From Flavobacterium marginilacus (GTDB lineage Bacteria > Bacteroidota > Bacteroidia > Flavobacteriales > Flavobacteriaceae), in the NCBI RefSeq assembly GCF_026870155.1, contig NZ_CP113975.1, positions 1,054,001-1,118,000 of the forward strand: a stretch of DNA of 64,000 nt, in the 5' to 3' direction. This document shows, piece by piece, positions 17,261-26,415 of the stretch. Position 1 is the stretch's first letter. The number at the start of each line of letters is the position of its first letter. The notes under the pieces were generated by a model. The model was given only the letters and a program-made list of their open reading frames with translations. It was not told the origin of the DNA and made no database searches. The position numbers and the translations under genes are program-made.

Positions 17261-17959
17261 TTATGCATTTAGTACGTCTTTCATGGTGAATACGCCATGC
17301 TTTCCAGCAAGCCATTCAGCAGCGATTACAGCTCCAAGGGCAAAACCTTCTCGGTTATGAGCGGTATGTTTTATTTCGATAGAGTCCACTTCAGAGTTAT
17401 AAGTAACTGTGTGCGTTCCGGGTACTGTTCCGGTTCTTATGGCTTCAATGTGAATTTCATTTTCTTTTGGTTTGTCTAATGTCCAATTGGAATAACTGCT
17501 GTTTTTAATAACACCTTTGGCTAGTGAAATTGCTGTTCCGCTCGGAGCATCTAGTTTTTGATCATGATGGATTTCTTCCATGTCTACTTTGTAATGGTCG
17601 AATTTTGACATGATTTTGGCTAAATATTCATTGAATTCGAAGAATAAATTAACGCCAAGGCTGAAATTTGAACTTGATATAAATCCTCCATTTTTTTCGG
17701 CACAAAGAGCAATCATTTCGTCATAATGTTCCAGCCAGCCAGTTGTACCTGAAACCACAGGAACATTAGCGTTAAAACAGCTGGAGATATTGCTTACGGC
17801 AGCTGTCGGTACGCTGAAATCTATAGCGACATCGGCAGTTGATAGTCCGTCATATGTATTGAATTCATCTTTCTTTAAAACAATTTCATGACCTCTTTCT
17901 AAAGCAATTCTTTCAATCACCTGTCCCATTTTTCCGTATCCTAAAAGCGCAATTTTCAT
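17261..17959 (-). CDS. dapB: 4-hydroxy-tetrahydrodipicolinate reductase
   Basis: DapB reduces the dipicolinate precursor with NAD(P)H in diaminopimelate and lysine synthesis. The 232-residue protein has the dinucleotide-binding GYGKMGQ (residues 7-13), VSGTTGW, and the catalytic block EEIHHDQKLDAPSGTA with its histidine pair and lysine. It is somewhat shorter than the E. coli enzyme (273), as in other Bacteroidota. It sits 48 bp from the DUF5683 gene and upstream of lepB on the same strand. Confidence 0.96.
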   Translation of the reverse strand: MKIALLGYGKMGQVIERIALERGHEIVLKKDEFNTYDGLSTADVAIDFSVPTAAVSNISSCFNANVPVVSGTTGWLEHYDEMIALCAEKNGGFISSSNFSLGVNLFFEFNEYLAKIMSKFDHYKVDMEEIHHDQKLDAPSGTAISLAKGVIKNSSYSNWTLDKPKENEIHIEAIRTGTVPGTHTVTYNSEVDSIEIKHTAHNREGFALGAVIAAEWLAGKHGVFTMKDVLNA

Positions 17960-18007
17960 TATGTATATTTTTTTAATTTTTATAAAGAGACAAAATAAAT
18001 TTTGAAT

Positions 18008-18568
18008 CTAAAAACGATAATTAAGTGTTAGTCCTAAATTTGATTTGAATGTTACAGCATCAGGAGTTATTTCTGGTCTTACTGATAAAGTCTGATTAAC
18101 ATTGAATTGGATTAATGCTGCATCTACATTGGCATCAATAATATTTAGTACATAAAAGCCAATTACAAAAAGTCCTGATAAAGAAGCGTTTCTTTGGTAA
18201 AATTCTTGTGCAGAAATTAATGATTTGTCGCTAAGTTTGGCATAATAGGGATCGGGATTTCCAGCTAGGCGGCTTTTGTAAGCATCGCGGTATTCGTGGT
18301 ACTTCTTTTTGTTGTCGGCATATAAATATAAACTGGTGCCCATTGCTCCATAAACTAAGGGTATTTTCCAGTATTTTTTATTGTATGCCTGGCCTAATCC
18401 AGGCAATATAGCTGAATAAAAGGCTGCCTTTGCTGGTGTCAAAGGATCTATGTCTATTGATTTTAAAGTGTCTTTAGGCTTTAAAACAGTTTCGGTTTTT
18501 GCTTGTGCAAAAACCGAAGCGTTTCCTATGAGAAAAAGCAATAACCCTATGAAAATGATTTTATTCAC
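18008..18568 (-). CDS. DUF5683 envelope protein
   Basis: The 186-residue protein begins with a cleavable signal peptide (IFIGLLLFLIGNASVFAQA). The DUF5683 core follows: PAKAAFYSAILPGLGQAYNKKYWKIP, seen here as AFYSAILPGLGQAYNKKYW, then YLYADNKKKYHEYRDAY and a C-terminal beta-rich segment ending LTLNYRF. Function is unknown; the end in Phe suggests an outer-membrane or envelope location. The start codon overlaps the stop of parB by one base, and the parA-parB-DUF5683-dapB-lepB order is widely conserved in Bacteroidota. Confidence 0.85.
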   Translation of the reverse strand: MNKIIFIGLLLFLIGNASVFAQAKTETVLKPKDTLKSIDIDPLTPAKAAFYSAILPGLGQAYNKKYWKIPLVYGAMGTSLYLYADNKKKYHEYRDAYKSRLAGNPDPYYAKLSDKSLISAQEFYQRNASLSGLFVIGFYVLNIIDANVDAALIQFNVNQTLSVRPEITPDAVTFKSNLGLTLNYRF

Positions 18569-19467
18569 TACCCTTCTATTAATTTTATAATCCTGTTGAA
18601 GTCCTCTTCCGAATGAAAAGGTATAGTGATTTTTCCTTTACCATTTCCAGCTACTTTCACATCAATTTTTGTTCCAAAATATTTGTTGAAAGTGCTCACA
18701 TCTTCGTCGTTAATTTCAAAAGATGCTATTTTCGCAGGGATAGCAGGCTTTGGTTTTAAACTTTCATGGTAATTCTTTACCAAAGTCTCCGTTTCTCTTA
18801 CTGAAAGATTTTGGCTTACTATTTTTTGGTAAATATCCGTCTGTACATCATGATCGTCAATGTTGATGATAGCACGGCCATGACCCATACTGATAAAACC
18901 GTCACGAATTCCAGTCTGAATGATTGGATCTAATTTTAAAAGTCTTAAATAATTGGCAATGGTTGAGCGTTTTTTACCTACTCTTTCACTCATCTGTTCT
19001 TGAGTTAACTGAATTTCGTCAATAAGTCTTTGGTATGATAGCGCAATCTCTATTGGATCCAAGTCATGACGCTGAATGTTTTCAACCAAGGCCATAACCA
19101 AGGACTCATTATCGTTTGCAATACGGATATATGCAGGTACAGATGTAAGACCTATTAATGCTGAAGCACGCAGACGGCGTTCTCCAGAAATTAATTGGTA
19201 TTTGTTAAAGTCTAATTTACGGACAGTAATAGGCTGAATTACCCCTAATTCCTTGATGGAAGTGGCTAATTCACGTAAAGATTCTTCATTAAAATTACTT
19301 CGGGGCTGAAATGGATTTATTTCTATAGCATCAATTTCAAGCTCTATAATATTTCCTACGACTTTATCTGCATTTTTATCTTCCACCGATTGAATATCGT
19401 TTTCAGGATCTTTTAATAATGCAGATAAACCTCTACCTAAGGCTTGTTTTTTTATTGCTTTTGACAT
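18568..19467 (-). CDS. parB: Chromosome partitioning protein ParB
   Basis: ParB binds parS sites near the origin, spreads as a CTP-dependent clamp and is moved by ParA. The 299-residue protein has the N-terminal ALGRGLSALL motif (ParA-stimulating region) and the CTPase/ParB-N domain with EINPFQPR and the ISGERRLRAS motif. A helix-turn-helix region follows, with LTQEQMSERVGKKRSTIANYLRLL, seen as QMSERVGKKRSTIANYLRL. A C-terminal dimerisation segment ends it. It starts 4 bp from the parA stop codon. No matching parS palindrome was seen in the window. Confidence 0.96.
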   Translation of the reverse strand: MSKAIKKQALGRGLSALLKDPENDIQSVEDKNADKVVGNIIELEIDAIEINPFQPRSNFNEESLRELATSIKELGVIQPITVRKLDFNKYQLISGERRLRASALIGLTSVPAYIRIANDNESLVMALVENIQRHDLDPIEIALSYQRLIDEIQLTQEQMSERVGKKRSTIANYLRLLKLDPIIQTGIRDGFISMGHGRAIINIDDHDVQTDIYQKIVSQNLSVRETETLVKNYHESLKPKPAIPAKIASFEINDEDVSTFNKYFGTKIDVKVAGNGKGKITIPFHSEEDFNRIIKLIEG

Positions 19468-19471
19468 ACAG

Positions 19472-20239
19472 CTATTTAATATTTTTCTTTATGATTTCTT
19501 GAGCTAAATGAATATAATTTACCGCTCCTTTGCTTGTTGCGTCATAGTTGATGATGCTTTCGCCAAAACTTGGTGCTTCACTCAGTTTTACATTTCGTTG
19601 TATCACGGTTTCAAAAACCATATCATTAAAGTGTTTTTGAACTTCTTCTACAACCTGATTGGATAAACGCAGTCTAGAATCAAACATAGTCAATAATAAG
19701 CCTTCAATATCCAGATCAGGATTGTGTATTTTTTGAATACTTTTTATTGTATTCAATAATTTTCCTAAACCTTCTAATGCAAAATATTCGCATTGAATTG
19801 GAATAACAACTGAATCTGCTGCAGTTAAGGCGTTTAAGGTCAAAAGTCCAAGAGACGGTGCACAGTCAATCAGGATATAATCGTATTGCTCTTTTACGTT
19901 TTCCAATGCAGTTTTGAGCATATATTCTCTGTTTTCTTTATCCACCAGTTCGATTTCAATCGCAACAAGATCGATATGTGCAGGAATTAAATCAACATTT
20001 GGAGAGGAACATTTTATAACAGCCTCCAGCGGTGTGTGGCTGTGTTCGAGAATTTGATAGGTCCCAATTTCCACTGTTTCGACATCAATTCCTAATCCAG
20101 ATGTGGCATTTGCCTGTGGATCAGCATCGATTAGTAATACTTTTTTTTCTAATACACCAAGTGAAGCAGCTAGGTTAATAGAGGTTGTTGTCTTTCCAAC
20201 CCCCCCTTTTTGATTCGCAATCGCTATGATTTTGCCCAT
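19472..20239 (-). CDS. parA: Chromosome partitioning ATPase ParA (Soj)
   Basis: The 255-residue protein has the deviant Walker A box KGGVGKTTT (residues 11-19), the switch I DADPQANATSGLG and the Walker B-like DYILIDCAPSLGLLTLNAL. It is the ATPase that positions origin-proximal ParB-parS complexes. The lack of an N-terminal helix-turn-helix places it with chromosomal Soj-type proteins and not large plasmid ParAs. It heads the run of minus-strand genes down to wbqC, and about 225 bp of AT-rich DNA lies between it and the SDR gene upstream. Confidence 0.96.
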   Translation of the reverse strand: MGKIIAIANQKGGVGKTTTSINLAASLGVLEKKVLLIDADPQANATSGLGIDVETVEIGTYQILEHSHTPLEAVIKCSSPNVDLIPAHIDLVAIEIELVDKENREYMLKTALENVKEQYDYILIDCAPSLGLLTLNALTAADSVVIPIQCEYFALEGLGKLLNTIKSIQKIHNPDLDIEGLLLTMFDSRLRLSNQVVEEVQKHFNDMVFETVIQRNVKLSEAPSFGESIINYDATSKGAVNYIHLAQEIIKKNIK

Positions 20240-20464
20240 TTATTTTCTAAATTTTGAACGGTAAAAATACAATTATTTATGGGTTTTGAAAATCTATTTT
20301 GTTAACAAAAAGAAATAGTTTTAAGACTTCTTTTAATATCTCGATAATTTCATGTATTCTCTACTGTTTTTGTGTTTGGAGAAACAAAAAAGAGAACTGT
20401 ATTAGCTCTCTTTTGGTGTTATATTTTATTTATTTGACTCAAAAAGAAAGAATAATCTTAGGTG

Positions 20465-21346
20465 TTAACGATTTTTTTTAGCTTTAATCATCATTTCTAA
20501 CTGATCCCAAAGTTCTTCAGGAATTGCTTCCAATAAATTAAATTGTCCGGCACCTTTTAGCCATTCGCCGCCATCAATAACAATTACTTCACCATTTACA
20601 TAGGCTGAAAAATCAGAAACTAAATAAGCTGCTAAATTGGCTAATTCCTGATGATCGCCGACTCTTTTTAGCGGGACTTTTTTGGCCATATCAAATTTCT
20701 CGGCCAGATCTCCAGGTAATAATCGATCCCAGGCTCCTTTGGTAGGAAATGGACCGGGAGCAATAGCATTGGTACGGATGCCGTATTTTGCCCATTCTAC
20801 AGCTAGACTTCTCGTCATGGCTAAAACTCCTGCTTTGGCAGTTGCGCTGGGAACCACATATGCAGAACCTGTCCAAGAATAAGTTGTAACGATATTTAAA
20901 ACTGTTGCCGAAGTTTGTTTGGTATCAATCCAGTGTTTTCCAAAAGCAAGTGTACAGTTTTTGGTTCCCTTCAAAACAATGTCGATTACAGTGTCAAAAG
21001 CATTGGCTGATAAACGCTCTGTTGGCGAAATGAAATTTCCAGCCGCATTGTTTAGCAATACATCAACTCTGCTAAAATTTTTCAATACTTCCTGAAGCAT
21101 ATTTTCTACTTCTTCATAATGACGTACGTCACACTGCAAAGGGAGACAAGTTCCTCCTGTTTGAGTTTCCAATTCTTGTGCAGTACTTTTCAGTTTGTCT
21201 AAATCTCTTGAAGTAATGGCAACTTTTGCTCCTAATTCTAAGAAATATTTGGTCATCGCTTTTCCTAAACCGCTTCCGCCTCCTGTAACTACTATTACTT
21301 TGCCTTGTAAAGCATCGTCTCTTAACATTTTATCGGTATAACTCAT
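20465..21346 (-). CDS. SDR oxidoreductase, 2,4-dienoyl-CoA reductase-like
   Basis: The 293-residue protein has the Rossmann NADP(H)-binding motif VTGGGSGLGKAM and LLNNAAGNFISP. The catalytic region differs from a classical SDR: where YxxxK is expected there is YVVPSATAKAGV, so the tyrosine of YxxxK is replaced by serine. This pattern, with the following AMTRSLAVEWAKYGIRTN and GPFPTKGAWDRL, closely resembles mitochondrial-type 2,4-dienoyl-CoA reductases (DECR), which act on polyunsaturated acyl-CoAs in beta-oxidation. The substrate is inferred from motif similarity. It is a single gene, with no fatty-acid degradation genes beside it. Confidence 0.85.
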   Translation of the reverse strand: MSYTDKMLRDDALQGKVIVVTGGGSGLGKAMTKYFLELGAKVAITSRDLDKLKSTAQELETQTGGTCLPLQCDVRHYEEVENMLQEVLKNFSRVDVLLNNAAGNFISPTERLSANAFDTVIDIVLKGTKNCTLAFGKHWIDTKQTSATVLNIVTTYSWTGSAYVVPSATAKAGVLAMTRSLAVEWAKYGIRTNAIAPGPFPTKGAWDRLLPGDLAEKFDMAKKVPLKRVGDHQELANLAAYLVSDFSAYVNGEVIVIDGGEWLKGAGQFNLLEAIPEELWDQLEMMIKAKKNR

Positions 21347-21491
21347 AATTTTTTATATTTTGAATTGTAAATATAATAAAATAAAATAGTATGCATGCAT
21401 AATTAACTTAAGAATGGCTAATTCTCTGAGATGCTATGGTGTTAAGTTTAGGGTATAGATTATCAAATACTTAGAAGTTTAGTAGCTATTT

Positions 21492-22619
21492 TTAAATGCT
21501 ACACAATCTTCTTGATGCTTCTTCTAGTGTGAAATCGTCTTTAGCAAAACAGAATCGTATTAGTTTTAAATCTTTTCCATTTTCATAAAAAGTAGATATA
21601 GGAATTGCAGCCACACCGTAATCCGTTATTAATCGTTTGCAAAAATCTACGTCATTTTCATTCGAAATATTAGCATACGATGCTACTTGGAAATAAGTTC
21701 CTTCGCAGGGCATTAATTCGAATCGGCTGTTTTTTAATAATGATCTGAAATAATCTCGTTTTTCCTGATAGAATGTGCTGATTTCGTTTACATTGACACA
21801 GTCTAAATATTCTGAAACAGCTATTTGACAAATGCTGTTTACGCTGAAGACCAGAAATTGATGCACTTTTTTGATTTCTTTCATTAAATGCATGGGAGCG
21901 ACGAGATAACCAATTTTCCAGCCTGTTACATGAAATGATTTTCCAAATGAGGAAACCGTGATACAGCGGTCAAGGAGTTTTGTACGGGTGTGGGTCGAAA
22001 TATGTTTCTCTTCAAAAGTAATGTATTCATAAACTTCATCCGAGAGCAGTAATACATTTGGGTGTTTTTCTAAAAGTATTTCCAAATTTTCAAAATCGGA
22101 TTTATTTAGGATTTTACCTGTTGGATTGTGTGGATTGTTGATGATAATCATTTTGGTTTTTTCGGAAAAAGCATCGGCAATCTTATCCCAATTAGGCGTG
22201 TAGTCGTTATTGAGTGCCACCCGAACGGGTTTTGCCTCGCTTAGTAAAATTGGTGCTTCGTAACAATCGTAGCTCGGGTCAAGAATGATTACTTCGTTAT
22301 TTGGTTTCAGCAAAGCCAGCAATGTAGTGAATATGGCTTGAGTAGCTCCGGCTGTCACGAGGAGTTCGGTTTCGGGAATGATGTTCCTGCTGTATGATGA
22401 TTTTATTAATGCGGTGATTTTGCTTAGTAAAGGCGGATATCCCGACATGGGTGTGTATTGATGAACGTCCTCATTTGCCAGTCTCGAAACGATTTGGGTA
22501 AGTCTTTCGTCAACGGGAAAGTTTGGAAATCCCTGCGAAAGATTGATTGCATTATGCTCTGACGCCATTTTTGACATTACGGTAAAAATACTGGTCGTTA
22601 CATTTGGTAATTTACTCAT
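21492..22619 (-). CDS. PLP aminotransferase, methionine aminotransferase-like
   Basis: This 375-residue protein is a class I/II fold-type I aminotransferase. Visible motifs are INLSQGFPNFPVD at the N-terminus, NNPHNPTGK, DEVYEYI, and the PLP-lysine region SSFGKSFHVTGWKIGY, where the Schiff-base lysine is in GKSF. The C-terminal RFCFAKDDFTLEEA carries the carboxylate-binding arginine. The set of motifs matches YbdL-type methionine or aromatic aminotransferases; precise amino-acid preference cannot be read. It is transcribed alone, with about 125 bp to the TPR lipoprotein-like gene upstream. Confidence 0.88.
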   Translation of the reverse strand: MSKLPNVTTSIFTVMSKMASEHNAINLSQGFPNFPVDERLTQIVSRLANEDVHQYTPMSGYPPLLSKITALIKSSYSRNIIPETELLVTAGATQAIFTTLLALLKPNNEVIILDPSYDCYEAPILLSEAKPVRVALNNDYTPNWDKIADAFSEKTKMIIINNPHNPTGKILNKSDFENLEILLEKHPNVLLLSDEVYEYITFEEKHISTHTRTKLLDRCITVSSFGKSFHVTGWKIGYLVAPMHLMKEIKKVHQFLVFSVNSICQIAVSEYLDCVNVNEISTFYQEKRDYFRSLLKNSRFELMPCEGTYFQVASYANISNENDVDFCKRLITDYGVAAIPISTFYENGKDLKLIRFCFAKDDFTLEEASRRLCSI

Positions 22620-22745
22620 GTGATAGATGAATTTATTCAGTTATATGAAAGTGGTTTTTAAAACCAAATTATACTAATGCCAATTTGTCTAAATGCCGAT
22701 GAGGGATTTGATGGATAATTTAGTGAGAATATAGAATGGGATTGA

Positions 22746-23612
22746 TCATGGTTTTTGAGGAGTCCCTTGATTCATTTTTTCCAAATCCTGTTTAAATTTT
22801 TCGATATAAGGTTTGAAGCGTTCATCTTTGTCAACTTGAGTGAGGTTTAACCACTCGTTGAATTTTTTTAAGTTATTCTGGCTGTAGAAGGCGCATAAAA
22901 TATTGAATGCGTTTTCGGACTTATAAGTTTTGTCGGTTATGTCTTTTTCTATTTTATAATAGGTTTTTATTGCATCAGGCAGCTGGTTGTTATATACTTG
23001 GGAGTAAAGTAATTGTTTGTAGGCATATGCATCGTCTGGTGTTTGTTTAATAGCTTCCTTCAAAACAGTAATGGCGTTTTCATATTGTTTTTGACAATTG
23101 TATGAAAAGGCAATCTCGGTTTTAAGGCCTTTGTAATTTGGGTCGATGGTTTTTACTTTTTCCAGGTAAGTTAATCCTTTGGCGCATTCATTCCATATGT
23201 TATAAGTAATGGCCCATCTGAATAATTTATCGGCTGCGTTTTCGCTTTCTTGATAAGCTTTGAGCCAATCGGGAGTTTTTGAAATATCAAATTCGGCAAA
23301 ATAAGATTCGGGAATGATTGCCACTAATGATTTGTTGGGCTGTAATCGGAATTTCATAGTCCTATCTGCTTCTTTTTTGCTAATAAGAAATTTTCCGCTG
23401 CTGTTTATTTTGAAGGTACCGGCAAAATCGAAAGTTAAGCCTGTCTGATTATCCATATACACAAAGCCATAGCTGTAGGAACCGGATAAGTCGGAGGGAA
23501 AGACAACCCACTTATCTTCGCAATCAATAGGTTTTAAATTGAAGTCTAATTTGTCTTGGGCTGTACAGCAAATGCTTGTAAATAAACTTATAATTAAAAT
23601 GAAGATTTTCAT
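22746..23612 (-). CDS. Secreted TPR-repeat protein, unknown function
   Basis: The protein has 288 residues. A signal peptide of about 18 residues ends near SICCTAQ, and could be processed as a lipoprotein (Cys15 or Cys16) or by signal peptidase I. Residues about 19-115 are beta-rich and unassigned. Residues about 120-285 contain TPR-like helix pairs, for instance WNECAKGLTYLEKVKTIDPN and AITVLKEAIKQTPDDAYAYK. I do not recognise a specific family. It is preceded by about 270 bp without a gene that includes the pectate lyase terminator. Confidence 0.65.
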   Translation of the reverse strand: MKIFILIISLFTSICCTAQDKLDFNLKPIDCEDKWVVFPSDLSGSYSYGFVYMDNQTGLTFDFAGTFKINSSGKFLISKKEADRTMKFRLQPNKSLVAIIPESYFAEFDISKTPDWLKAYQESENAADKLFRWAITYNIWNECAKGLTYLEKVKTIDPNYKGLKTEIAFSYNCQKQYENAITVLKEAIKQTPDDAYAYKQLLYSQVYNNQLPDAIKTYYKIEKDITDKTYKSENAFNILCAFYSQNNLKKFNEWLNLTQVDKDERFKPYIEKFKQDLEKMNQGTPQKP

Positions 23613-23832
23613 AGTTATTTGCTGATTTTAAAAGGAAGACTTAATGTGTTTTTATTTTCAAAATTAAGAAAAATTGTATTATGCCCTTTCTGGCTGGCTA
23701 ATTGTTTTTTCAAAAAATAAAAACCTATTGCGGTAAAATAAACTTTTTGTCTTGCACTAGATTTTCTGTGGGTTTGCATGCCCAAATTTTGATTTAAGAG
23801 GAAGTTTAATTATTTTGAAATGATATAATATA

Positions 23833-23862
23833 AAAACAGCTCTGAAATTTTAGAGCTGTTTT
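23833..23862 (-). terminator. Terminator of the pectate lyase gene
   Basis: AAAACAGCTCT (23833-23843) and AGAGCTGTTTT (23852-23862) form a perfect 11-bp stem with an eight-base loop, flanked by T-rich sequence on both strands. It lies 20 bp beyond the pectate lyase stop codon and could act in both directions. Confidence 0.8.
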
Positions 23863-23881
23863 GTGTTTTTTCAATTGAAAA

Positions 23882-25246
23882 TTATTGCTTTATGAATTTA
23901 TAAGTAGTTGAAAAACTATCTGTTTTAAGATTGCATAAATAAATGCCTTTGGATAAGCTGGCTACATTAAGAGATAATTTTTCATTGGGAGATACGCTTT
24001 TCGAGGAAGAGATAACTTTTTCTCCAGTAATAGTGTAGACAGTTATAACAGCTTCTCCTGAAATTGAATTGGATAAATTAATGTTCAAAACAGTATCAGT
24101 GATTGTAGGATACAGTTTTATATTTTCATTTAAAGTCTGATCTTCAATACCTAAATTAGTGCAGCTCGTTGATATGATGCCTGCAGCAGTAACATTTAAG
24201 GTGGCACCGGCGCCACAAGCTGTATTTGGTATATAAGAAGCTACATTGGCTGTAGAAGTTATACTATAGGTGTATGATGGCTTGGAGGCGGTTCCTGCAT
24301 CAAGGCCGGTTACCGGTACTGGTGTTATTCCTTTGGTACAATTGTCGAATTTGACAGCAACGGTTCCTGTGCCCTCGCTTACGGGGCTGGAAATTGTTGC
24401 TATTTCTTCAAAATTGCAGTTTTCTACATAGCAGGTGGTTCCTTGGTTTCCAGCACCAAGACCAAAGGCAGAAGCTCCTGAAACGCTGGTTTTGTAATAA
24501 CAGTTTAGAACATGCAGCTCTGCGTTTCGGGCTCTAGGCATTCTGGCTTTACAGCCTTCGGCCCAGTAGCAGTTTTGAAAAGTTACGCTGTAACGTCCGT
24601 CAGCAGGGAAATCAGTAATTCCGGAACCAACTAAATTGGTAAAACGGTGATCTGCAGATCCTCCCGATCCTCCTGCTGTAGGAGCTTTTAGGTAGGTAAA
24701 TTTGCACCATGAAACCGATACGTTGTCAGCTGCGCCTTTGATGTCGAAATTGCCGTCCATTCCGTCCTGAAACTCGCAATGGTCTACCCAGACATTGGTC
24801 CCTTCGTTAGTAAGATTGTCTCTGCCGTCAACATCGTAAGCGCCTGGACCTTCAAAAATAAGGTTTCGTATAATAACATTATTTGATCCGGCTTTTATGT
24901 AGAGAGTTCCTGAGTTTGCTGCTGAAGTGGGGGAATCTCCGGGTGTTATCTGTAAGTTTCTTAGTTTGGCTCCTGGTAATCCAATGATGGTTTTGTTTGT
25001 AAGGAGTACACTGGTGTAAGTACAGTCAATCGTTCCTGATATTAAAATTACTGAATTAGCAGTAGTTGTTGATGTAAGTGCAGTTTTTAGTTTAGCATAG
25101 GTATCAACAGTTACGGTGTTTGATGCTGTTGGCGATCCTCCGCCTGTTGTGGCTGCGCCAAACCCTTGAGGATTTGCCATATAATAGTTTTGTCCTGAAA
25201 GACTGTAAAGGCTAAGTAAAAAGACTCCTAAAAATAGTTTTCTCAT
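23882..25246 (-). CDS. Pectate lyase (PL1-like) with T9SS sorting tail
   Basis: The 454-residue protein has a signal peptide, a right-handed parallel beta-helix with PL1-type motifs, and a T9SS type A C-terminal domain. The helix carries NNVIIRNLIFEGPG, then VWVDHCEFQDGMDG (the calcium-site WVDH motif) and the late RMPRARNAELHVLNCYY block. The final about 80 residues start at LYPTITDTVLNINL and end with KGIYLCNLKTDSFSTTYKF, typical of the type 9 secretion signal. The enzyme should be secreted or surface-anchored and cleave pectate by beta-elimination. The gene is single, not in an obvious PUL with SusC/SusD, and has a 28-bp palindrome 62 bp upstream. Confidence 0.93.
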   Translation of the reverse strand: MRKLFLGVFLLSLYSLSGQNYYMANPQGFGAATTGGGSPTASNTVTVDTYAKLKTALTSTTTANSVILISGTIDCTYTSVLLTNKTIIGLPGAKLRNLQITPGDSPTSAANSGTLYIKAGSNNVIIRNLIFEGPGAYDVDGRDNLTNEGTNVWVDHCEFQDGMDGNFDIKGAADNVSVSWCKFTYLKAPTAGGSGGSADHRFTNLVGSGITDFPADGRYSVTFQNCYWAEGCKARMPRARNAELHVLNCYYKTSVSGASAFGLGAGNQGTTCYVENCNFEEIATISSPVSEGTGTVAVKFDNCTKGITPVPVTGLDAGTASKPSYTYSITSTANVASYIPNTACGAGATLNVTAAGIISTSCTNLGIEDQTLNENIKLYPTITDTVLNINLSNSISGEAVITVYTITGEKVISSSKSVSPNEKLSLNVASLSKGIYLCNLKTDSFSTTYKFIKQ

Positions 25247-25307
25247 TTAATAAAAGTTTTGGATTAGTAAATTCAAGGGCGAAATCGATGCAATATACAA
25301 TAAAACC

Positions 25308-25335
25308 ATTTAAATGTAATCGATTACATTTAAAT
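25308..25335. promoter_or_regulatory. 28-bp perfect palindrome, LacI-type operator of the pectate lyase gene
   Basis: The palindrome is centred on CG between 25321 and 25322, with core TGTAATCGATTACA extended by ATTTAAA on both sides. LacI-family repressors recognise even palindromes with a central CG of this kind. It lies 62 bp upstream of the pectate lyase start codon. A -7-like TATATTG, read on the minus strand just downstream, would place the operator over the promoter upstream region. The regulator gene is not in the window. Confidence 0.7.
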
Positions 25336-25532
25336 ATATTAGTCTGATAATCTTTTAACTGAATATTTTGCTGGATTTTAACAGGGTATAATTCCCAGCA
25401 AAGATTTTAGGGGCAGGAAAATCGATTTTAGCTTTAGGTCTTGTGCCTTGGGAAATAAATCAAATCTTAATTTAATAAAATTGGAAAAAACTAGCTGCAG
25501 TAACAGCAGGTCACGGATTAGCTAAATAGCAT

Positions 25533-25579
25533 AAAAAAATGACCCAGCTCATTGCAGAAATGAGCTGGGCCATTTTTTG
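25533..25579 (-). terminator. Terminator after the methyltransferase gene
   Basis: ATGACCCAGCTCATT (25539-25553) pairs with AATGAGCTGGGCCAT (25559-25573) except for one G-T position. A run of T follows on the plus strand and a run of A precedes it, so it can work in both directions. It lies just after the methyltransferase stop codon. Confidence 0.85.
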
Positions 25580-25600
25580 TAATCATATGCTTAAGATTTT

Positions 25601-26323
25601 TTACATTTTATGGATAATAAAAATAGTGGGGCGTTTGTGCAAATCGATTGTTTCTTTTTTCCAAGCTGCGATTTTCTTTGTTTTTATGTATTCTGTTGGC
25701 AGAGTGATATCAGTGGCGATGCATAAATGCGTTTCGGGATGCAGGGTTTGAATTAAATCTTCCAGTAGTTTATTGTTACGGTACGGTGTTTCAATAAAAA
25801 TCTGTGATTGGTTTTTTTCAAAAGAAATACGCTCTAAACTTTTGAAGCTGGCTCTTTTTTCGTCTTTTTCAATCGGTAAATAGCCGTGAAAAGTAAAGCT
25901 TTGTCCGTTCATCCCAGATGCCATCATGGCTAATAGGATAGAAGAGGGACCAACCAGCGGAATAACCTGAATTCCTTTTTCATGTGCTAGTTTAACAATT
26001 ACAGCGCCAGGATCGGCTACGCCGGGACAGCCGGCTTCACTCATGAGTCCCATATTTTTTCCTTCCAAAAGCGGTTTGATAAACTCTTGATGTTCTTTGG
26101 ATTCGGTGTGTTTATTGAGGATGAAAAGCTTTAACTCCGATTGTTTTTTCTCTGGATTGGTGAGCTTGATAGATTTTCGGGCAGTTTTGTCGTTTTCAAC
26201 AATGTAATGATCTATTAAATCGACACATCTTTTTATGGTCTGCGGTAATACATCCATTGGGTCGCAATCGCCCATTGTAGTTGGAATTAAATACAGTTTT
26301 CCAAAAAGAGGTGCTGATTTCAT
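25601..26323 (-). CDS. SAM-dependent methyltransferase, RsmI-like (tetrapyrrole methylase fold)
   Basis: The 240-residue protein starts GKLYLIPTTMGD and has the SAM-binding MSEAGCPGVADPGA motif, VPLVGPSSILLAMMASG-like IPLVGPSSILLAMMASG, and IFIETPYRNNKLLEDL. These place it in the RsmI (16S rRNA C1402 2'-O-methyltransferase) branch of tetrapyrrole methylases. It is shorter than canonical RsmI (about 285), and Bacteroidota often encode both a full RsmI and this short paralogue, so rRNA is not a proven substrate. It is 92 bp from the phosphatase gene. Confidence 0.83.
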   Translation of the reverse strand: MKSAPLFGKLYLIPTTMGDCDPMDVLPQTIKRCVDLIDHYIVENDKTARKSIKLTNPEKKQSELKLFILNKHTESKEHQEFIKPLLEGKNMGLMSEAGCPGVADPGAVIVKLAHEKGIQVIPLVGPSSILLAMMASGMNGQSFTFHGYLPIEKDEKRASFKSLERISFEKNQSQIFIETPYRNNKLLEDLIQTLHPETHLCIATDITLPTEYIKTKKIAAWKKETIDLHKRPTIFIIHKM

Positions 26324-26415
26324 AAGGTGATTTTTTAGGAATGAAAAGTTTTATCCTTATAAGAATGATTTTTTGCTAGTGCGCTGGTAAAGTTATGAAA
26401 ATAACAGATTCAGTT

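Noticed and set aside
19472..20470. parS site near parAB
   Set aside because: No match to the TGTTTCACGTGAAACA-type palindrome could be found here or elsewhere by eye.
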